NCBI GenBank assembly: GCA_033085395.1
Contig: JANQBS010000456.1
Location: forward strand, 1 to 21,770
Reading direction: 5' to 3'
DNA from: Xanthoparmelia taractica
Lineage: Eukaryota > Ascomycota > Lecanoromycetes > Lecanorales > Parmeliaceae
Length of the DNA: 21,770 nt
In this document: positions 19,445 to 21,770 of the stretch, piece after piece
Position numbering within the stretch: the first letter of the stretch is position 1
How the letters are laid out: each line of letters starts with the position of its first letter
Program-made: the position numbers and the translations under genes
Notes under the pieces: model-generated
Told to the model about the DNA's origin: nothing
Database searches by the model: none
What the model saw: the letters and a program-made list of their open reading frames with translations, nothing else

Positions 19445-21059
19445 CTACGCCGGAGTCAAGGCAACCTTACATCCCTTGATGTTTCTCGCCGCTAGCTGTA
19501 GCACTCCAGCCCAGTCCCTACTGTCCTTGCTCTCTAACCTTTTAAAAGTCTGTGCTAGCCTGATCAATGTGCACGACGCTTCTCCGAAAGCCTTTTGTCG
19601 ACCAAGGCAAGTGCGCATCCCACCGCCAAAGGTCATATCCTGCCAAGTCCCGGGCTGAATAAGATTCCACCTATCTGGATCAAAGGTATGGGTATGAAGG
19701 CCATATATTGATTCATTCCGGTGTAAAGTGTAGAAATCCGCAATGACCCTTGTACCAGCGGGGGCAAAGATCGGCTTATCGCCCTGTGAGCCACCTCCCG
19801 TAGGTAATATCGTATCCACAAGGGCATCGCGGGCGAGTACAGGGTAGATCGGATAGAGTCGAAGGGCTATGAACATCCGAATTAGCCAAGTCATGGAGAT
19901 CAGGCAACGCTGGCCACGTACACTCGTTCAGTATGTTGCGGAGCAACTGGAACTTTCTTGCCTCTTCAATGGTCAATGCGGCGGGCCCAACGCAGGCTAC
20001 CTCAGCTCGCAGGCGGTCCCAAATGTCGGGTTGGCGAGAGAGGCAGAATAGTGTGTTTGAAAGGAGCATAGGTAGGGTATCTTGGGCTCCTGTCATTGCT
20101 TGGATGGCTTGATTACGAATTTCAAGCCTGTCAGATGTCTGAGATGCGAGCGTGTTGATCACACTATGGCGATCTTGGAGAGGGTCCCGTTTCACATCAT
20201 TCATACCCAGAAGAGCGTTGTCCACGTAAAAGTCGAAAAACTTATGGACGACTTGCCATTGTTTCGTGGTCATAGATTTGGGTATTAAAACCCTGAAAGA
20301 GCCTAGAAACATCCGAAGCCCACAACCGATCAGAGAAAGCTGAAAGGCCTTCAAAAAGGCCTCTCCGCTGACTGGAGTGCCTTTGGGTCTATCATTATTT
20401 AAGAGGCCCAAGGACTCGCCTAGTACGAAACGTGATGCGGTATCAACGGACTAAAAGGCAATGGCCAGCAAAGAGTCTATCGACACGGAGGAAGATAGGT
20501 CTACCAGCATTGACACCAAGGGTTCCAGATCCACTATCGACCCGTCTCTTGGAATAAGTTCAAGGAATTGCTCGACCGATTGCTCAAAGATAGTGATATC
20601 AGAAATATTGCTCTTATGAAAGAATGGATTGAGTAGTGTTCTTGAGTGCTCCCAGGCGGGACCATCGGTTGACAGAACGCCTTCTCCGCAAAATGGCCGC
20701 ATTCCTTCGTACCTAAAAGGCTTTATGCCCCATTATTTTGCCTTGAGCCCAAAGATAGTGCGGATGTTGTCCTCACTCGCGGTCTTGATGGTTGTACCAA
20801 GCATTGAGGACTCGCGATATGTTAGTCCGTACTCACGGTGTAAGGCCTCGCCATCGGGGAGCGTCTTTGCTCGTCTTGCTGAATTGGCATCCTGTATCTT
20901 GTAGTCTAAGCCTACAAATGGATCGTACGCACGACGTTTAGGTGGTTGTTGGCTGCTATGCCGTTGTATGGCTACCTTGTGCCCAAGCCATGTCCAGAAC
21001 TAGTAACTCGCTAGTCCAAGAGCTCCAAGTAACAGTGCTGTGGAGGATATGTATGCCAT
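19445..21059 (-). pseudogene. full-length cytochrome P450 (CYP52/alkane-hydroxylase-like) with two in-frame stops
   Basis: Three exons, 21059-20505, 20450-19922 and 19866-19445, give 1506 nt (502 codons) in one consistent frame; introns of 54 and 55 nt are GT-AG with correct phase (donors GTAGAC and GTACGT). An N-terminal anchor (ISSTALLLGALGLASY) is interrupted by TAG at 21000-21002, and TAA at 20733-20735 falls before WGIKPFRYEGMRPFCGEG. Otherwise the protein is intact: VLSTDGPAWEHSR, SRFVLGESLGLL, an I-helix with GAQDT, NESLR (K-helix ExxR formed exactly across intron 2), LPTGGG, FDPDRW and heme loop FGGGMRTCLG with Cys near 448. LPTGGG and the TDGPAWEHSR block are typical of CYP52/CYP63-type fatty-acid or alkane hydroxylases. 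Both stops are explained by single C-to-T changes at CpA (one on each strand), the RIP preference. Conserved splice sites and motifs imply recent loss. Stop-codon read-through or a sequencing error cannot be excluded. Confidence 0.85.
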
Positions 21060-21708
21060 CGCTTCTAGTAATGCAGTGCCGGCGAGTACAGAGTGATGCG
21101 AGTGCAATGAGAATGATTTCCCCAGGCAGGGTATGTGAACTGACGTTATTTTGCGTTTACTTACGCAACAGGGAGCAGGGACCAGTCATTGCTGCAGCTT
21201 TACAGGTCTACAAGAACAGTTCAGCGTGTTTTCCAAATGAAGTAAAGATGGACGGGTGACTCAAACACGCGTGAATCTCGTCCGCTCATGGCGTTCCGTT
21301 TGGAATGACTGATTCTATTGATATTGTAATCTATCCGATGGTTTTGAGACACTCTGGTCTTTGTAGGGTGAGCGACTTGCCATCACACGCCGCCATGCAG
21401 ACCTCGTGATGGTAATGATAAAGAACTATTGATTCACGCAGCTGAAAGCGCAGTTTCGGGAGTGGACCTTTCCAGCCACTATTCATGCAAGGCGTTTAGC
21501 ACTACGCCATTTTAGCCATGTTTCTGTCACTGCTTTGCTGTTCTTAGGACTCATTGCTCTGGATCGATAACGATGGCTGATGAAAAAGTTTCTGATCTAT
21601 AGACCTTTGCTCCGTGTGGGCTAGATATGAAGAGGCCAAAGCGCACAGTCTGCTTGAATTGGGAAGCAGATTGGGCCAGTCGTAGCATCTGGCAGGTACG
21701 GAGGTCGG
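21060..21708. other. upstream flank of the P450 pseudogene, to the right inverted-repeat arm
   Basis: About 650 bases of mixed composition. It should include the former promoter of the minus-strand P450; no convincing TATA box was seen. Short open frames lack any resemblance to known families. Nothing similar to the subterminal CGAAAGT pieces next to the left arm is seen here. Confidence 0.4.
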
Positions 21709-21750
21709 CACAGAAAGTCCTGGACAGCGCTAGTATTAACCCTAACCCTA
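21709..21750 (-). repeat. right arm of 42-bp inverted repeat, outer end CCCTAACCCTA
   Basis: This is the partner of 13902-13943 in opposite orientation, 38 of 42 positions matching, with the core AGTCCTGGACAGCGCTAGT shared exactly. Outer bases 21751-21770 still show TTCCGAA-type similarity to the outside of the left arm, and the window ends before the similarity can be followed. The spacing between outer ends is about 7.85 kb. No target-site duplication is evident directly outside either arm. Confidence 0.75.
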
Positions 21751-21770
21751 CTTTCGGAAAAGGCCCTATA

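Noticed and set aside
20942..21259. Plus-strand open frame of 105 codons
   Set aside because: It lies antisense to the N-terminal exon and upstream flank of the P450 pseudogene and shows no family features.
21741..21770. True chromosome end
   Set aside because: Only about two TTAGGG-type units are present and non-telomeric sequence continues to the window edge, so this is not a telomere.

Overview
The window is genomic DNA of a filamentous ascomycete (Pezizomycotina). Genes are broken by many short introns (about 50-260 nt) with GTRNGT-like donors, CTAAC/CTGAC branch points and YAG acceptors. Gene families are fungal: a FLILHELTA mitochondrial protein, a fungal-type amino-acid permease and several cytochromes P450. 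There are also signs of repeat-induced point mutation (RIP) and a DUF3435 'captain'-type recombinase relic. I rebuilt exon structures by joining reading frames across consensus splice sites and checking phase. The species cannot be named from the sequence.

Layout. Bases 1-~890 are an AT-rich, gene-free block resembling RIP-degraded repeat. Bases 1146-12483 look like normal gene-bearing chromosome: a FLILHELTA-family mitochondrial membrane protein (+, 1146-1825), a 799-residue protein of unknown function (+, 3280-5779), prefoldin subunit 5 (-, 5882-6941, five exons, convergent with the previous gene), an amino-acid permease (-, 7302-9647, seven exons including 29- and 32-nt micro-exons) and an intact pisatin-demethylase-like P450 (-, 10663-12483, five exons).

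From about 12.5 kb the character changes. After a gene-poor stretch with palindromes comes a 42-bp imperfect inverted repeat (13902-13943 and 21709-21750, 38/42 matching) whose outer ends read TAGGGTTAGGGTT, two telomere-like units. Between the arms lie a broken DUF3435 tyrosine-recombinase gene (captain of Starship-type elements; - strand, 14293-15767), an apparently intact secreted metallopeptidase-fold protein lacking the HExxH motif (+, 16858-17910), a short P450 relic (18677-18875) and a full-length second P450 inactivated by two in-frame stops that fit RIP (19445-21059). This looks like an accessory island of decayed mobile DNA and cargo-like genes beside a core segment.

The core genes have unrelated roles (mitochondrial membrane, tubulin/actin chaperone, nutrient uptake, oxidation). 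I see no operon-like or clear secondary-metabolite cluster logic. The most interesting feature is the inverted-repeat-bounded island with its captain relic. Whether it is one element or a patchwork cannot be decided from this window alone.
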